Source of the DNA: Sinonovacula constricta
Lineage: Eukaryota > Mollusca > Bivalvia > Cardiida > Solecurtidae
NCBI GenBank assembly: GCA_007844125.1
Contig: CM017564.1
Location: 9,955,520 to 10,019,519, forward strand
Reading direction: 5' to 3'
DNA length: 64,000 nucleotides
Both the position numbers and the translations under genes were made by a program. Of the stretch, positions 39,001-54,000 are shown in pieces (the first letter of the stretch is position 1; each line of letters opens with the position of its first letter). The notes below the pieces were generated by a model. The model was not told the origin of the DNA. It worked only from the letters and a program-made list of their open reading frames with translations, and ran no database searches.

Positions 39001-42000
39001 ATTAAAGAGATGAAAATGTTCACTGTAGTTCAACAAAGGTTTGCCTAATAACACACACATGAAAGAAAAAATGTGATTTATGCAAAGCTCAACATTTTTT
39101 GACAAGTCAGCAGAAGAAATATGAGTAAGTGGCACACACAAGGCATTCTAAATAATGAAATGTACACATTGTTATATAATAAACAGGGAATAGCTCTGAC
39201 TACAATGTTCCATTCCCTCTTTTCGTGTGTAAAGGGACTTTACTCTAACTATTAAAAACTACATTCTTACCTCCCTTGTGGGTAGGTATTTGGTATATAG
39301 TTACTGCCAAAAACTTAAAGATTTTTTCCATTTTTTAAAATTTTGAACAAAAACTCCACTTAAGACTGAACCATGCACATAAAATGTAAACTTACTAATT
39401 GAGATAAGAATTTATTTAAAAAGTTGAGACATTTTTTTTAAAAATAAGCAAATTAAAAATAAAATATATTAAATTTCTTATATATAAAAAATGAAAATAC
39501 CCTCCCACAAGGGAAATAACTAAAACATTTTTTTATTTCGAAAATAGGGAATAGGGAGATAACAAGTTTAACAGTTTTAGGTTTTTCTTACCACCTGAGC
39601 GACAGTATGTGGAGAAAGCATGCAAAAAATAAAACAATTAATCCTAAACAAGATCAATAAAAATAAAGGTATAATAAAGTAGTATGGAAATAAAAGGCAT
39701 ATTTAAAAAAAATAATCTTTTTATCTTAAAATTTGAAATACCCATCCAATATATAAGTAACTTTTATAAAATGGGATGCAAATAACAAAGGTTATTGCAA
39801 CAAATGTAATACATACAAAATATACAATTAATCTTACAACACTTTTGGCAAAATGGTATGAAATAGTGTTATTGCAAAGAAAAATGTCATATACAGTATA
39901 TATCTATATAAGATCAATAAAAAAACAGATCAATAAAGAAACATTATAGTTCATAGGTTACTGTAATAAAAATACATGAAGTTTTGGAGATTTATGCACA
40001 ATTCCCTTACACTGGATTGTACATTGCAGTCAAAAAGCAAGTATATGTATGATTGTTTGTTGGTTTGTTTATTGGGTTTATCATCCACCAACAGTATTTC
40101 AGTTGTCTGGAGACGGTGTCCTCTTTAAGGAGATATAGTGCTGCCTTCACTGTGTATAGCAAGGCATGAACACCTGGCATGATACCACACCCAGTCACAT
40201 TATCCTGACACAGAGCCAACCAGTCATGGAACTACCCATATATTTGCTTAAGTGTTAGCAAGGGAGCTATACCACTACCATTTTTAACGACTTTGGTTTA
40301 TCGCGGCTCGGGATCAAACCCAAGGCCTCCTGTACCTGGAGCTGACGCTCTACCTATTGCGCTACCAGGTCCGGTGTATGTATGATTATGAGAAATAAAT
40401 TCTGACAATATTATAAAACATTGGAGCATTATACACCACCACAGACATTGCACTGTTCATTTTTACCCCCATTTCCTATCTCCCTTGATTACAGGCATTT
40501 TTTATCTGATAATATCATTTAAACAGTTTTACTTGGGAGAATTATATACAGTCCACAAACTTTGTACTGTACATGCAGTCTCATATGTACAATCCACACA
40601 ACTTGTACTGTACTTGAAGTCTCACAAGTCCAACTGTGGGAGGTACATGAGGATATTATTTAATATTCTTTATTCATTTGTTTTGAAAGAGTCTTTCTAT
40701 AACAGGTTGAAATACATGTTGCTATATATATGTGAGCCACTATATATCACTTAATGGACCTAAAAATTTTACATTAAAATAAGGATTAGAAATAAATCCA
40801 TAGGACAAAAATGCCCAAGCATTTTGGTGGAAAATATCTCAAGAAAGGGCAATAACTCTGGTCCAAATAAGTAGATTGTAGCTAAAATCAAACATGACTG
40901 CATTTTGATGCCATAAACTGAAGGCCAAATGTAAATCAAATCTGTGAAAAGCCGCTCACACTTCTAGGGGTAATTCTGACCACACAAATGGCACGAATCT
41001 TTACTATTATTCGACAAGCAGGTGCATAGAAGGCTACAAAAATTGCAGTTTCGCTAACATAACAGGTCATTATTTTACTATAAATAATCAAAATAATATT
41101 TTGATTATACTGTTTATATCAAAGCTGATGCACAATAAATTAAGATCATAATATTCACAAATCAAGACACATGAAATGTGCAGTGATAAGTTTTCATAAC
41201 AGGGTCCCCACAATTTCTGAAGGGAAAAATTCAAGGTCTTTTCCAGGTTTTTTCCAGGTATTTTGTCCATTTTCAAGGTCTATGAATATGAACATTCAAG
41301 AGTTTTGCGGTTAATATTTATGGGAGTTTACAAATGTATGCCAACAAATACTCTGATTTTTTAAATCAAGTTCAGTTAAAATGCCTTATGATTATTAAAA
41401 TGCAATAACAGTTTTCCCGGTAATTTCCCGTTTTTTTTTCGTATCATTTCAAATTTAAGGTCTTTTCCCGACCGGGAGTGTTTATTTTCAAATTCCAGGC
41501 TTTTTCCCAATTTCCCAGTTCTGTGGGAACCCTGTCACAAATCAAGACACATGAAATGTGCAGTGATAAGTGGGTCTCTTGCAGAAACATTTCTCAGGTG
41601 AGATTTTACAAAGGCTCAAATTTTAACTCTCAAAGAACTTCTCCCGTTACAATTCCAATATGTTATACACCATCAACTTAACAAAGGTTAGAGTCTCAAC
41701 ATAATGCAAGGAGGTGTTAGAGAGACAATTTAAGAAAATATTGAGTATCAGCCATCAGGAAAGAAAAGTAAAAACACTAGATCTTCAGTCTGCCAAGCTG
41801 GCAATATCTACTGGATCGGACCAAATTTTGATGGATCAGTGTGATTTCGGCATTTTGACAAAAAAAGGTTGGTAATCAACCGAGGTGTTACGAGTGGTTG
41901 GGTTCAGCGCAAGGCTGTAAAGTTTAGGTTAACACATATGTTTTTGTAATAAATCAGAATTTTGAAAATGATGTGGCTGAAAATTCTGGTGGACCGTCTG

Positions 42001-45000
42001 TCCATTTATCTTATAAAATTTAATGGACCAACAGAAATTTTGGTGATCTTGATCCAAGGTCCACCGGGATTTGTTGAAGACTGACATAATACAAAATGGT
42101 GATAGTTATACTATCCAAGAAAATTTAGAGTATCAAAAAATTTGAAATAGCGCAAAATCTCAACTGAGAACAAATTCAGCAAGTAGGGCAAGGCAATTAC
42201 ATGTGGTGCATGTATAATGGTATCACGAACAAAAGAACGCATACAAGTGTGTACACTGTTAAATGTAATGATTTCCTATATAGAATGCTAAGCAAATGTG
42301 CACCTAGCACATACATAAACTCTAAAAGACTAGCGGATTGTAAATTTAAATCGCCAGTGTAGTAAAATAAATGAGACATAATAATAACATAAATGTGACT
42401 TCCAGCTTATTATTACATTGTATTTAGGAGACATCATCATTTACCGTTACTTCAATTATGAATTATTCTTAATTATATTGTTTCCAAAAATCACAAACTT
42501 ATACGTTCAACAAAATGCTTTATTCAAGCGATACATATAATATGTATTTTTTTCACCATGGATGGGCGCCCCCATATAATAAAATAAAGTTTTAATAAAC
42601 AATCTTCATGTGAGTCTTTATTTTCAGACTTCACAATAATTTTATATTCTAGGCAAAGAAGTATATTTTTACATAATAAGCAGAAAAATGCCGAAGGTTT
42701 CAAAAACAGCACTCTAGAAGTAAAAATAGTATACATTTTTATTGAATATTAGCATGACCGTGTTTGATAATATAGCTCTAAACATACACACGTCGAGGAC
42801 TGCAAAAAAGCAATGTGCAGCCCATGACTACGGAAAAAGCATGTTAAATGGCTAAAAATAGTAATAAGAATAATAAGAATAACATCAAGTAAATCATACC
42901 GTCCCCTCCATAGAGTCGGTAGGCTTGTTTACGTCCAGGTATGGTCACTTTTTCAACATCCTCACTCAATTTGATTCGTGCTTTTCCATTGATTTCTACC
43001 AACTATAAAATAATCACGGATTATATGTTATTTTTTTGCAATTTTATGAAAACAGTCCATTTTAACAATTGGGAAAAATTTAAATTGACAAACTGTTCAA
43101 ATGAGGACAGGTAGTGGGTTGGTAACAGATAAAAACACCCTTTTTCAAATTGACTTACAGGTAAAATTCCATCAAAGAAATAATGTTAAATAATCATAAC
43201 TTTTATAACTAGTATTGTGTGCTATCCCAGCTATGCGATAAGGAAAAAGAAAAGAAAAGCAAAGGTTCATGTTACTTAAGCCATTATGGTTTGTTTAAAT
43301 TTCTACTATACAAAACACTCTCCTGCAGAGATTAACTGGCAAATGGATTTTATAAACCGTGTGATTTCAAGTGCCAGGTATGAATTTATGTCTGATAATT
43401 TTACAATTCATTAGTAAATATTTTACTTTGGGAATGGTTTTTTATATTCAGAAAAGACCTGACTGATGTATTACAATATTTGCAATTGTGAATGATGACA
43501 TCTGTAGATAAAGACATTGAAAATTGGAATGTGCCAACACCACGGACTTATGTGGCAACACAGTGGAAAGTTTATGAGTTGGGAAAGGTGAGTGGGTCTA
43601 CTCAGCTGGCAGCAGTGATCTCAGGGAAAGGGAGGGGATGAAAAACTTGCTGACCAATGGCAGTGCAGTAAGCTTGTGTGGGCTGGAGTGATCTCAGGGA
43701 AAGGGTGGGGATTAAAGATTTGCAGACCAATGGCAGTGCAGCAAGTCCATATGCATCCAGTGTTAATAATCTTTTAATGAGCCTCCCCAAGGTCACATCC
43801 ACATATACAGTAAACAAAGTGATTGATTTATAACCCTTCCCACTGTGACCTACCAGCCAGGTTGATATCTGGACAAAGGGGCTAGAGTAGTTAAAGAGGG
43901 CTATTGTAAATGTCTTTTATGCCAATATAATACCCTTTAACTAAAGTATTCAGAGAAAACTTATATAATGCATAACAACTGTCACTAAGGACAATTTATC
44001 ACTAGATATTTAAATATCTAAATACATTGTTTTGTTCGGCACAGCAACAGTAACTAACAAAAATTTTAACTAGATATTTGTATTGTTTAAACCATTTAAA
44101 AAGTAGTTAAATATATTGTTGTGTTAGGCATAGCAACAGTAACTAAGGACAATTTTACACTAGATATTTGTACTGATGAAACCATTTAGAAAGCTGCTCA
44201 ATACATTGCTGTGTCAGGCATAGCAACGGTAACTGAGGACAATTTTACACTAGATATTTGTACTGATGAAACCATTTAGAAAGCTGCTCAATACATTGCT
44301 GTGTCAGGCATAGCAACGGTAACTGAGGACAATTTTTACACTAGATGTTTGTACTGTTTAAACCATTTAGAAAGCTGCTCAATACATTGCTGTGTCAGGC
44401 ATAGCAACGGTAACTGAGGACAATTTTACACTAGATGTTTGTACTGTTTAAACCATTTAGAAAGCTGCTCAATACATTGCTGTGTCAGGCATAGCAACGG
44501 TAACTGAGGACAATTTTACACTAGATATTTGTACTGATGAAACCATTTAGAAAGCTGCTCAATACATTGCTGTGTCAGGCATAGCAACAGTAACTAAGGA
44601 CAATTCTACACTAGATATTTGTACTGATGAAACCATTTAGAAAGCTGCTCAATACATTGCTGTGTCAGGCATAGCAACGGTAACTGAGGACAATTTTACA
44701 CTAGATATTTGTACTGATGAAACCATTTAGAAAGCTGCTCAATACATTGCTGTGTCAGGCATAGCAACGGTAACTGAGGACAATTTTACACTAGATATTT
44801 GTACTGATGAAACCATTTAGAAAGCTGCTCAATACATTGCTGTGTCAGGCATAGCAACGGTAACTGAGGACAATTTTTACACTAGATGTTTGTACTGTTT
44901 AAACCATTTAGATAGTAGCTAAATACACTGCTGTTTCAGGCACAGCAACAAAACTTACCTTATACACACATCCCAGTGCAGGCTGTTTCTGGCAGGTGAC

Positions 45001-48000
45001 TAGATGTGTCCCAATACCAAAACTGTTGATTGCGTGGCCCTTTGGACAGGGAAGAATGTATTGTTTAATTAAGTGTTGTATAATGAGACACTGAAAATAC
45101 AGTATATCACATTTTCGGTATGAAAGTAAAAGAGAAAAGTCACAGGAACTGACATATACCCCACGACGATGTAATGATCTTTAAAGTGACTTTGAGGGTT
45201 GCACTTGCAAATGAACCTCAGTATGTCAGTAAGAATGTGAAGATTAGTTAAATAATGTGAAAGAACTTTGCCATAAAACAGGCACGAAAGAAATTTCAAA
45301 ACACTGGACATTTAGTCCACCAAGCTAGCAATATCTACTGGATCAGACCAAATTTTACTGGACCAGTATGATTTTGGCATTTTAAGTGAAGCATTCATGC
45401 AGAAAAGTGAAGACTCTACCTTGCCTACAACTTTTTTTTCTCTCAATAACTGCAATGGAAGAAATGAAGGATGGTGCAGCCTTGTCATGTCTGTAGATTG
45501 TACCTATGTCAATACCTTTGGTCTTATCTAAAGCATGACAGTTGAGCATTTTACAACAAGTCTCAGCTTTTTTTCAAATTATGCCAAGCAGTTGGTAGCC
45601 TCATTATGAAATGCAGGGGCAGAATTAGCAGATTGAATTGCTGCATTTTTCAAGCGCATCTTTGAAGATGTGAGCAATTTGATTACATATATCTTGAAAT
45701 TGTCCATGTCTTTTATAAATGGCAACATCATGTTGGTCCAGATCCAGTTTGCAAGCAGTGTAGAACATTTTTTTCAAGTCCTGGTCATACATAATCTACA
45801 GGATATTCTTCTTCAGTGACTGCTGAAACGATCCCTTGTGCTTCTTTTTGGCCTTTCTTTTTTCCTCTTTTTTTTTGTATACACGCTTTTGCGATTGACC
45901 ATAGGTATCATTTTGCACCATCAAAATGTCAAAGGAACAACATTTTCATATTAACAATAGACCAGAAACAAATAACAGTATAAAACATTGTGGCCACTAA
46001 TTCCATGTTACAAGCCCAAGACACGTTATGGACCGATACTAAAAAGTAAGTGTGCATTATTCCAAACACAAACTAAGTTAAAATTGTCATTATTTGTTTT
46101 ACTAATTATAGATTTTATATCTCCAAATAGTAAATGTTTATACAGTTGATTTCTGACCAGCTATGTACAACAACTCTGGGGTAACTTAGAACAGATGTGT
46201 GCAGGCTGTATGCATGTCGAAAAAAGTGCCGTTTGTTACTTCTAAACATATCTGCAATCTCCATATAAGGGTGGTAAGCTAACAGAGGGATTTCTAGTAG
46301 TTGGCTTTGGTAAAAGGCTTAACGCTTTGTTTAGTTTATTAAACATGTTTTCAGAATTTTTCAGAATTTTTCAAATGACTTGGCTGAAAATTCTGTTGGA
46401 ACATCTGTCCATTTAACTTGTTGCATTTACTGGACTGACATAGATTTTGGTGGGCTCTGGCTTCGGTCCACCTAGTTTTGTCGAAGACTGATAAAGTGAA
46501 CTGAATATATATCTGCTGCACCATAAGCCTTGCATATTGTCTAAAAGTATCAAATATTCAATTTAAAAATGCGACAATTTATTCAGCTTGTTTAAGAAAA
46601 ATTGCACGATTAACAATCTTAAAACCCCGGTAATCCACTGCTAATATGTGAGAATAAAACCTGCTTAATTCTTGTAGTTCAAGTTGCTAAAATAGGCACG
46701 TTATATACATGGTAAGAAGTTGAAATGGTACAAATCTGTAACTCCTCATAACCACTCTCAATATCTCGGCCATTTATACAAAATAGACTGCCAAGGAATT
46801 ACAAATGACATAATAACTACAAAACAGCCGATTGCCAAATTTCAAACGCATTCAGCATTGACGCCAAATAAAATCTAGGTCCCAATGTGCCTGAACAGAT
46901 TTTTTACCGCTTTGCTACAAGATTTGGTACCAAGGCACCAAACTAAAATGGATAAATGAATAAAACATTCCAATTACCTGTTGGTTCAAGGAATGAATGG
47001 TGTCTTCATTGATGTCATTGCTGGCAACGATTGTCAGATGTTCAAACCAGGGGAGGTTGAAACTAGATAGTGATAAAAACACATAGAAGACAATATAAAA
47101 GATGTCCATTTACTTTTTACTATTTTTATATTTATATATATATATTTATTTCTTTTTTATATATATTATTTTTTTACTTTTTTAAACATTTATTCTTTCT
47201 TGTTTTACATTTTTGGGTGATATTTTTAATTTATTTTTTTTACTTTTTCACCACTGTTCTGTGTGCTGGTCTAGACAGTATAATGAAGTTTCTAAGTCAA
47301 AATGGGACATAACTCTGCCAAAAGTATGATTAAAGTTATTTGCCCTTCAGAAATGGGTTTAACTTATGATAGTGAACAAGAATTCCAGGTTTGAAGTAAA
47401 TATACTTTCAAAAAATGAAGCAAATAATAACAGATATTTTTTCTGACATTTTAAAAACTTTTATTTCATGTTCAGCACCTACTTGTAAAATTATATATAA
47501 ATTTGGCAAAGTTTAATGTTATAACATATATTGCTATTTAATGCTCAAAATGCTCATGGGCTGTTAATTGATTCGAACAGCATCAAGATAAAACATTTTC
47601 TTTATATTCAACTTATTAAGGTTTAACATTTTAAAGTAATTATTCTTTGAAGTTATAACTAATTATAAATAGAATAGTCAAAGAAATAACATTTAAAATA
47701 ATTAAATCCAAACATCCACAAACACTTCCAAATTAGCTTTTTTGTTCATTCAAAGCCTACTCAGACAATTTTGACTATACTTAAAGAACTATGCTTTGTT
47801 TTTTAATAAATGCTTATCTGGTCTAACGATGAACTTGGATGTATAATGGACCATTTGGTAACAAACTGTTTCAATCCATTTAGAAAGAGGACAAAATTTT
47901 AAAAATTTACAAGTTGTTTATTGTTTATTGCTTACTGAGTCTATCATCCCACCAACAGTATTTCAGTTATCTGGAGACGGTGTCCACTTGAAGCAGACAT

Positions 48001-51000
48001 AGTGCTGCCTTCACTGTGTATAGCATGCCATGAACACCTGGCATGATACCACACCCATTCACTTTATTCTGACACTGGGCCAACCAGTTGTGGAACTTCC
48101 CTTATATCTGATTCAGCGTTAGCAAGGGAGCTAAACCACTACCATTTTAGTAACTTTAGTATGCTGCAGCCCGGGATCGAACCCGGGCTTTCAATACCTT
48201 GAGCCGACACTTTATTGATTGCGCTACCAGGTCTGGTACTTTATAAGTGCTCACAAACAAATAAAGCACAAGTTTAATGCATAGACGGTTTTGAATCGGT
48301 AGATACTTGAAGAAACAGTTCTGCACAGTCATTTAAATGAAAATATAATAACAACTGAAGACATTCAGATGTGGCTACTTCAGTAGAAAAAGCATGTACA
48401 CAACATATCCAAACATTGTGTTTAGCTGCAGTTTTCACTTAAATTTCTCCATTGAAAGGTAACTAATGACCGCTTAGCAACAGTAACTAAGGACATGGAA
48501 AGACACAAGACTTAAGAATGTTTAGATCACCTTGTATAGTCTCACTAGGTCAAACTGCAAAACTTGTCCAGGATTAATGAAGAAAAATTAACCACATTCT
48601 TGTGATACTTACGCTATGGCAACTTTCTTGAAGGAGTCTCGGACAATCTGGGACAGATATGACAGATCTCCACTGTCCAATCGAATGCCGACTGCCTGAT
48701 AGCCAAGCTCTGATAATGACACCGCAACTGTGCAGAAATTGACCAACCCACTCCTATGTGAAAATAAAAAATTGTAAAAATTATTAAAACTAATATAAAG
48801 GTTACTAGTACATTCCACTCCTAAACAAAGCTGATATGATATGTAATCTCACTGCTGGAAAAAACATTTTTTTCAAGGACTAGTCCCGGACTAGTAACCG
48901 TGACAAAAATGACTTGTCCAAAAATTTGCGGTGTTTCAATTAACGAACACAACAACACATTTGTCATATCTGCAACTAAAAAACAATGTATAACAACAAG
49001 TTGTTTCTTTTATTTTTTGTCTAGAAGCATTTATGTAGGTGCGTGCATTGTACATGTACCACCTTTACATGATGTTGATAAATTTATGCTCCTGGCGTGA
49101 AATTGATTGTCTTCATCGCTAATTAGAAACTGCTGTTTATTTGTCACTTGTCCGACTGCCGAATTATGACTTGTCCGGGACTAATTAAACGATCAATGAC
49201 CAGTAGCCCGAAACTGCATTTTGACTTGTCCAGGACATTGGGCTACCGTATTTTTCCAGCTCTGAATCTATCCTGACATAAACACAAAGTTGATAAAGAG
49301 GTAAAACAATGGAAAAAAAACTAATTGTATCATATTCTTAAGTTGAACATTATTATCATTGTTATTATTATAAGAGACATTAGTGGATAGTCTCCCCTAC
49401 TTGCAAGTACCGGTAGGTCCTTTCATTCGGATTACTCGGTTTTTGTGCTAGTGCACTTTTGAGTGTATTTTTACTTTTCTGCTTTTCTTGTGATACTCAA
49501 GTTTAACATCATCGACAAACACTTCCATTTTCTTTTTAAATAACACATCTGTATAAATATTTAAATAGATTTTAAGCTAATATTTATTGAAATGTGAGGA
49601 ACTTCACTGTCTTTAATTGCACCATCTTAAAATGAACAGGCGATAAAGTCCAAGAATTCCAACTAAAAGGACCTTCCTACTATTTGGACTACCTCAGATA
49701 TTATCAAACAAGGGAGACAATTTCCATTTAACCAATGTATCCCATTGTCACATTATTATTGACAGTAATATTATAATTATAAATGTTATAAACACTGTTA
49801 TTATAACTGTTATCATCATTGATATTGTAATTGTCATTTTTATTATCATTGATCCAATCATTGTTATAAACATTATCATTATTATTTTTAACATCATTGA
49901 TATTATCATTACTACAACTGTCATTATTAATAGCCTTATTATCATCATTATTTATATTATCTGTATAAAAGTTATTATGAATAAAACCTAGATTTATTTT
50001 TCTAACATTTATATTATCTGTGTAAAAGTTATTATGAATACAATCTAGATTTATTTTTCTAACATTTATATTACCTGTATAAAAGTTAACATGAATACAA
50101 CCTGAATTTTTTTTCTAACATTTATATGACCTGTATAAAAGTTATTATATATAAACCTAGATTTATTTTTCTATACCTGATGACATCATATGTGTCGATC
50201 AAAGCCAAGAATCCGTTGGGGAAGGCCTGGGCATATGATATGAAAGCTGCCAACTCTCCCATCACGACTTGGTCTGGCAAAAATCCTAGAAGCCAAAAGA
50301 AAATTTACTGTTACTATGGCAATTTAATAAATCATAGAGAAAATACATTTCTTTACTAGCAAGCACCTTTTCCAACCAGTCATAACACAGATGACCTACA
50401 GTGGCATTGCCTAGCTAAAGAGGCAGGCAACACAGAAACATCCATAAAGTAAATAATTATTATTTATGGATATAGAAATATACAGCACAATAAGTGAAAA
50501 CATGCACTTTATATGTGAATTTTACTCCAAGTGTATTTTTACTTCATGGTGTATTTCTACCTCATGGTGTATTTCTACCTTATGGTATATTTCTACCTCA
50601 TGGTGTATTACTACCTCATGGTGTATTTCTACCTTATGGTATATTTCTTCCTTATGTTGTATTTCTACCTCATGGTGTATTTCTACCTCATGGTGTATTT
50701 CTACCTTATGGTATATTTCTACCTCATGGTGTATTACTACCTCATGGTGTATTTCTACCTTATGGTGTATTTCTACCTTATGGTATATTTCTTCCTTATG
50801 TTGTATTTCTACCTCATGGTGTATTACTACCTCATGGTGTATTTCTACCTTATGGTGTATTTCTACCTCATGGTGTATTACTACCTCATGGTGTATTTCT
50901 ACCTCATGGTGTATTTCTACCTCATGGTGTATTACTACCTTATGGTGTATTTTTACCTCATGGTGTATTACTACCTCATGGTGTATTACTACCTCATGGT

Positions 51001-54000
51001 GTATTTCTACCTCATGGTGTATTTTTACCTCATGGTGTATTTCTACCTTATGGTGTATTTCTACCTTATGGTATATTTCTACCTCATGGTGTATTTCTAC
51101 CTCACGGTATATTTCTACCTCATGGTGTATTTCTACCTTATGGTGTATTTCTACCTTATGGTATATTTCTACCTCATGGTATATTTCTACCTTATGGTAT
51201 ATTTTTACCTCATGGTGTATTTCTACCTCATGGTGTATTTCTACCTTATGGTGTATTTCTACCTCATGGTGTATTTCTACCTTATGGTGTATTTCTGCCT
51301 CATGGTGTATTTCTACCTCATGGTGTATTTCTACCTTATGGTATATTTTTAACTTATGGTGTATTTCTACCTTATGGTGTATCTCTACCCCATGTGTATT
51401 TCTACCTCATGGTGTATTTCTACCTTATGGTGTATTTCTACCTCATGGTGTATTTCTACCTCATGGTGTATTTCTACCTTATGGTATATTTTTACCTCAT
51501 GGTGTATTTCTACCTCATGGTGTATTTCTACCTTATGGTATATTTTTACCTTATGGTGTATTTCTACCTTATGGTGTATTTCTACCTCATGGTGTATTTC
51601 TACCTTATGGTGTATTTCTACCTCATGGTGTATTTCTACCTTATGGTATATTTCTACCTCATGGTGTATTTCTACCTTATGGTGTATTTCTACCTCATGG
51701 TGTATTTCTACCTCATGGTGTATTTCTACCTTATGGTATATTTTTACCTTATGGTGTATTTCTACCTTATGGTGTATCTCTACCCCATGTGTATTTCTAC
51801 CTCATGGTGTATTTTTACCTCATGGTGTATTTCTACCTTATGGTATATTTTTACCTCATGGTGTATTTCTACCTTATGGTATATTTTTACCTTATGGTGT
51901 ATTTCTACCTCATGGTGTATCTCTACCCCCAGTGTATTTCTACCTCATGGTGTATTTCTACCTTATGGTATATTTTTACCTCATGGTGTATTTCTACCTC
52001 ATGGTGTATTTCTACCTCATGGTGTATTTCTACCTCATGGTGTATTTCTACCTCATGTTGTATTTCTACCTCATGGTGTATTTCTACCTCATGGTGTATT
52101 TCTACCTTATGGTGTATTTCTACCTTATGGTGTATTTCTACCTCATGGTGTATTTCTACCTTATGGTATATTTTTTACTTCATGGTGTATTTCTACCTCA
52201 TGGTGTATTTCTACCTCATGGTGTATTTCTACCTTATGGTATATTTTTACCTCATGGTGTATTTCTACCTCATGGTGTATTTCTACCTCATGGTGCATTT
52301 CTACCTTATGGTATATTTCTATCTCATGGTGTATTTCTACCTTATGGTATATTTTTATCTCATGGTGTATTTCTACCTCATGGTGTATTTCTACCTCATG
52401 GTATATTTCTACCTCATGGTGTATTTCTACCTCAGGTTGTATTTCTACCTCATGGTGTATTTCTACTTCATCGTGTATTTCTACCTTATGGTATATTTCT
52501 ACCTCATCGTGTATTTCTACCCCATGATATATTTTCACCCCCCCAGTATTTCTACCCCATGGTATATTTTTACCCCCAGTGTATTTCTACCCCATGGTAT
52601 ATTTTTATCTCATGGTTTATTTTTATACCATGGTATATTTTTACCCCTGGTGTATTTTTACCTCATGGTGTATTTCTACCTCATGGTGTATTTTTTCCCC
52701 AGGTGTATTTTTTATCCCTGGTAATTGTAGATTTAATCACATACCTAAGACAGGTACCAGTTTCTCTTGCCAGGATTGACAGAGTTCAACAAAATCTACT
52801 GGAACAGTTGAGCCCTTAGGTACAAGGTTCTGGAATAGAGATAATTAGATTTTCATTTATATTGGGGATGATGATGAGAAGGAGGATGGGATTGGGATTA
52901 GCCGGCATTTTTGCCGATACTGCGCAGCGACATTTCTATCATTATAGCACAGGGGCACTTATGAGGTGCCCAAGGACTGAATTGGCCGGTCCATTATACT
53001 GACACCGACGAGTCAGGCGTAATGCTGTCCCCTTAGCCCCGAGCGTTATGAGGGAAGCCACTACTACCAACTTTAAAGTCTTTGGTTTGACCCGGCCAGG
53101 GTTCGAACCCACGACCTCCCGATCCGCAAGCCGACGCTCTACCACTTGAGCTATTGCGGCCGGTTGAAAAGGAGGAAGAGGATAATGATGATGAAGATAA
53201 TGATAAGAATGGTAATGATGATGATGATGATGCTTCTAATGAAAATGATGATGGCAACAATAATGACGATAATACCGATGGTGATAAGGATAATGATGAT
53301 GATAACAATGACCATGATGATGACAAAGTTTTGGGGGTACCACTGCTATGTATTGTATAACTTATCTAATCACGTAAAACTGACATAAATATCTTTAATT
53401 ATGAAATATGCACTTATAGACATCATATCTATACATGACATACTAAATATAAATAAGTATAATCAGACTTTTTGCTGAATGTTAAAATTTTCTGCGCTAT
53501 TTTGCAATGCTCTCACCACTGTCAAAGTAAATAATCACCAGCAATTATCAAGGAACTCCTAATTACTGACAATGAGAGAAATCAATTATTAACTACTTAA
53601 TCAGTGTTCTGTTATCTCCACAGTGTTCAATCAATTATTAAGATTACTCAACCATTGCTTAATCTCTTGTGTTGGATTTGAAATAAATGAGTTTAAATGT
53701 GAAGTACCTATAAAATTCTGTAATACAGTGTTCTATTCCATAAATTATAAATGATATAAGAATGAACAAGTCATTACTTATTCTAAGCCTGTTTAGTATG
53801 TTTGCTTTGTTTTGTTACATCAAACCCTCAAATGGTCATTTTGGCGATATCAGGCTTGTTTCTGGTTTGAAAAATACTCAAGCCCCTTGCAGGGTAGAAC
53901 CACCGGCGCAATGCAGGTGAGCTGGAAGATTTTCACAAATATAAGTTTTCAACCTGGACTCTTTACTGACAGGTTGATGGGCAGAGGAGTTAGTAACAAG

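Noticed and set aside
43602..43817. Open frame on the minus strand resembling a gene
   Set aside because: It spans a 75-bp tandem duplication in NAPRT intron g-h, with no domain and no splice sites fitting the gene.
50466..52819. Overlapping open frames of 752, 677 and 487 codons on the plus strand
   Set aside because: They are three readings of the same 18-bp repeat, on the strand opposite the host gene, with no start context, domains or non-repetitive coding sequence. They come from stop-free repeat units.
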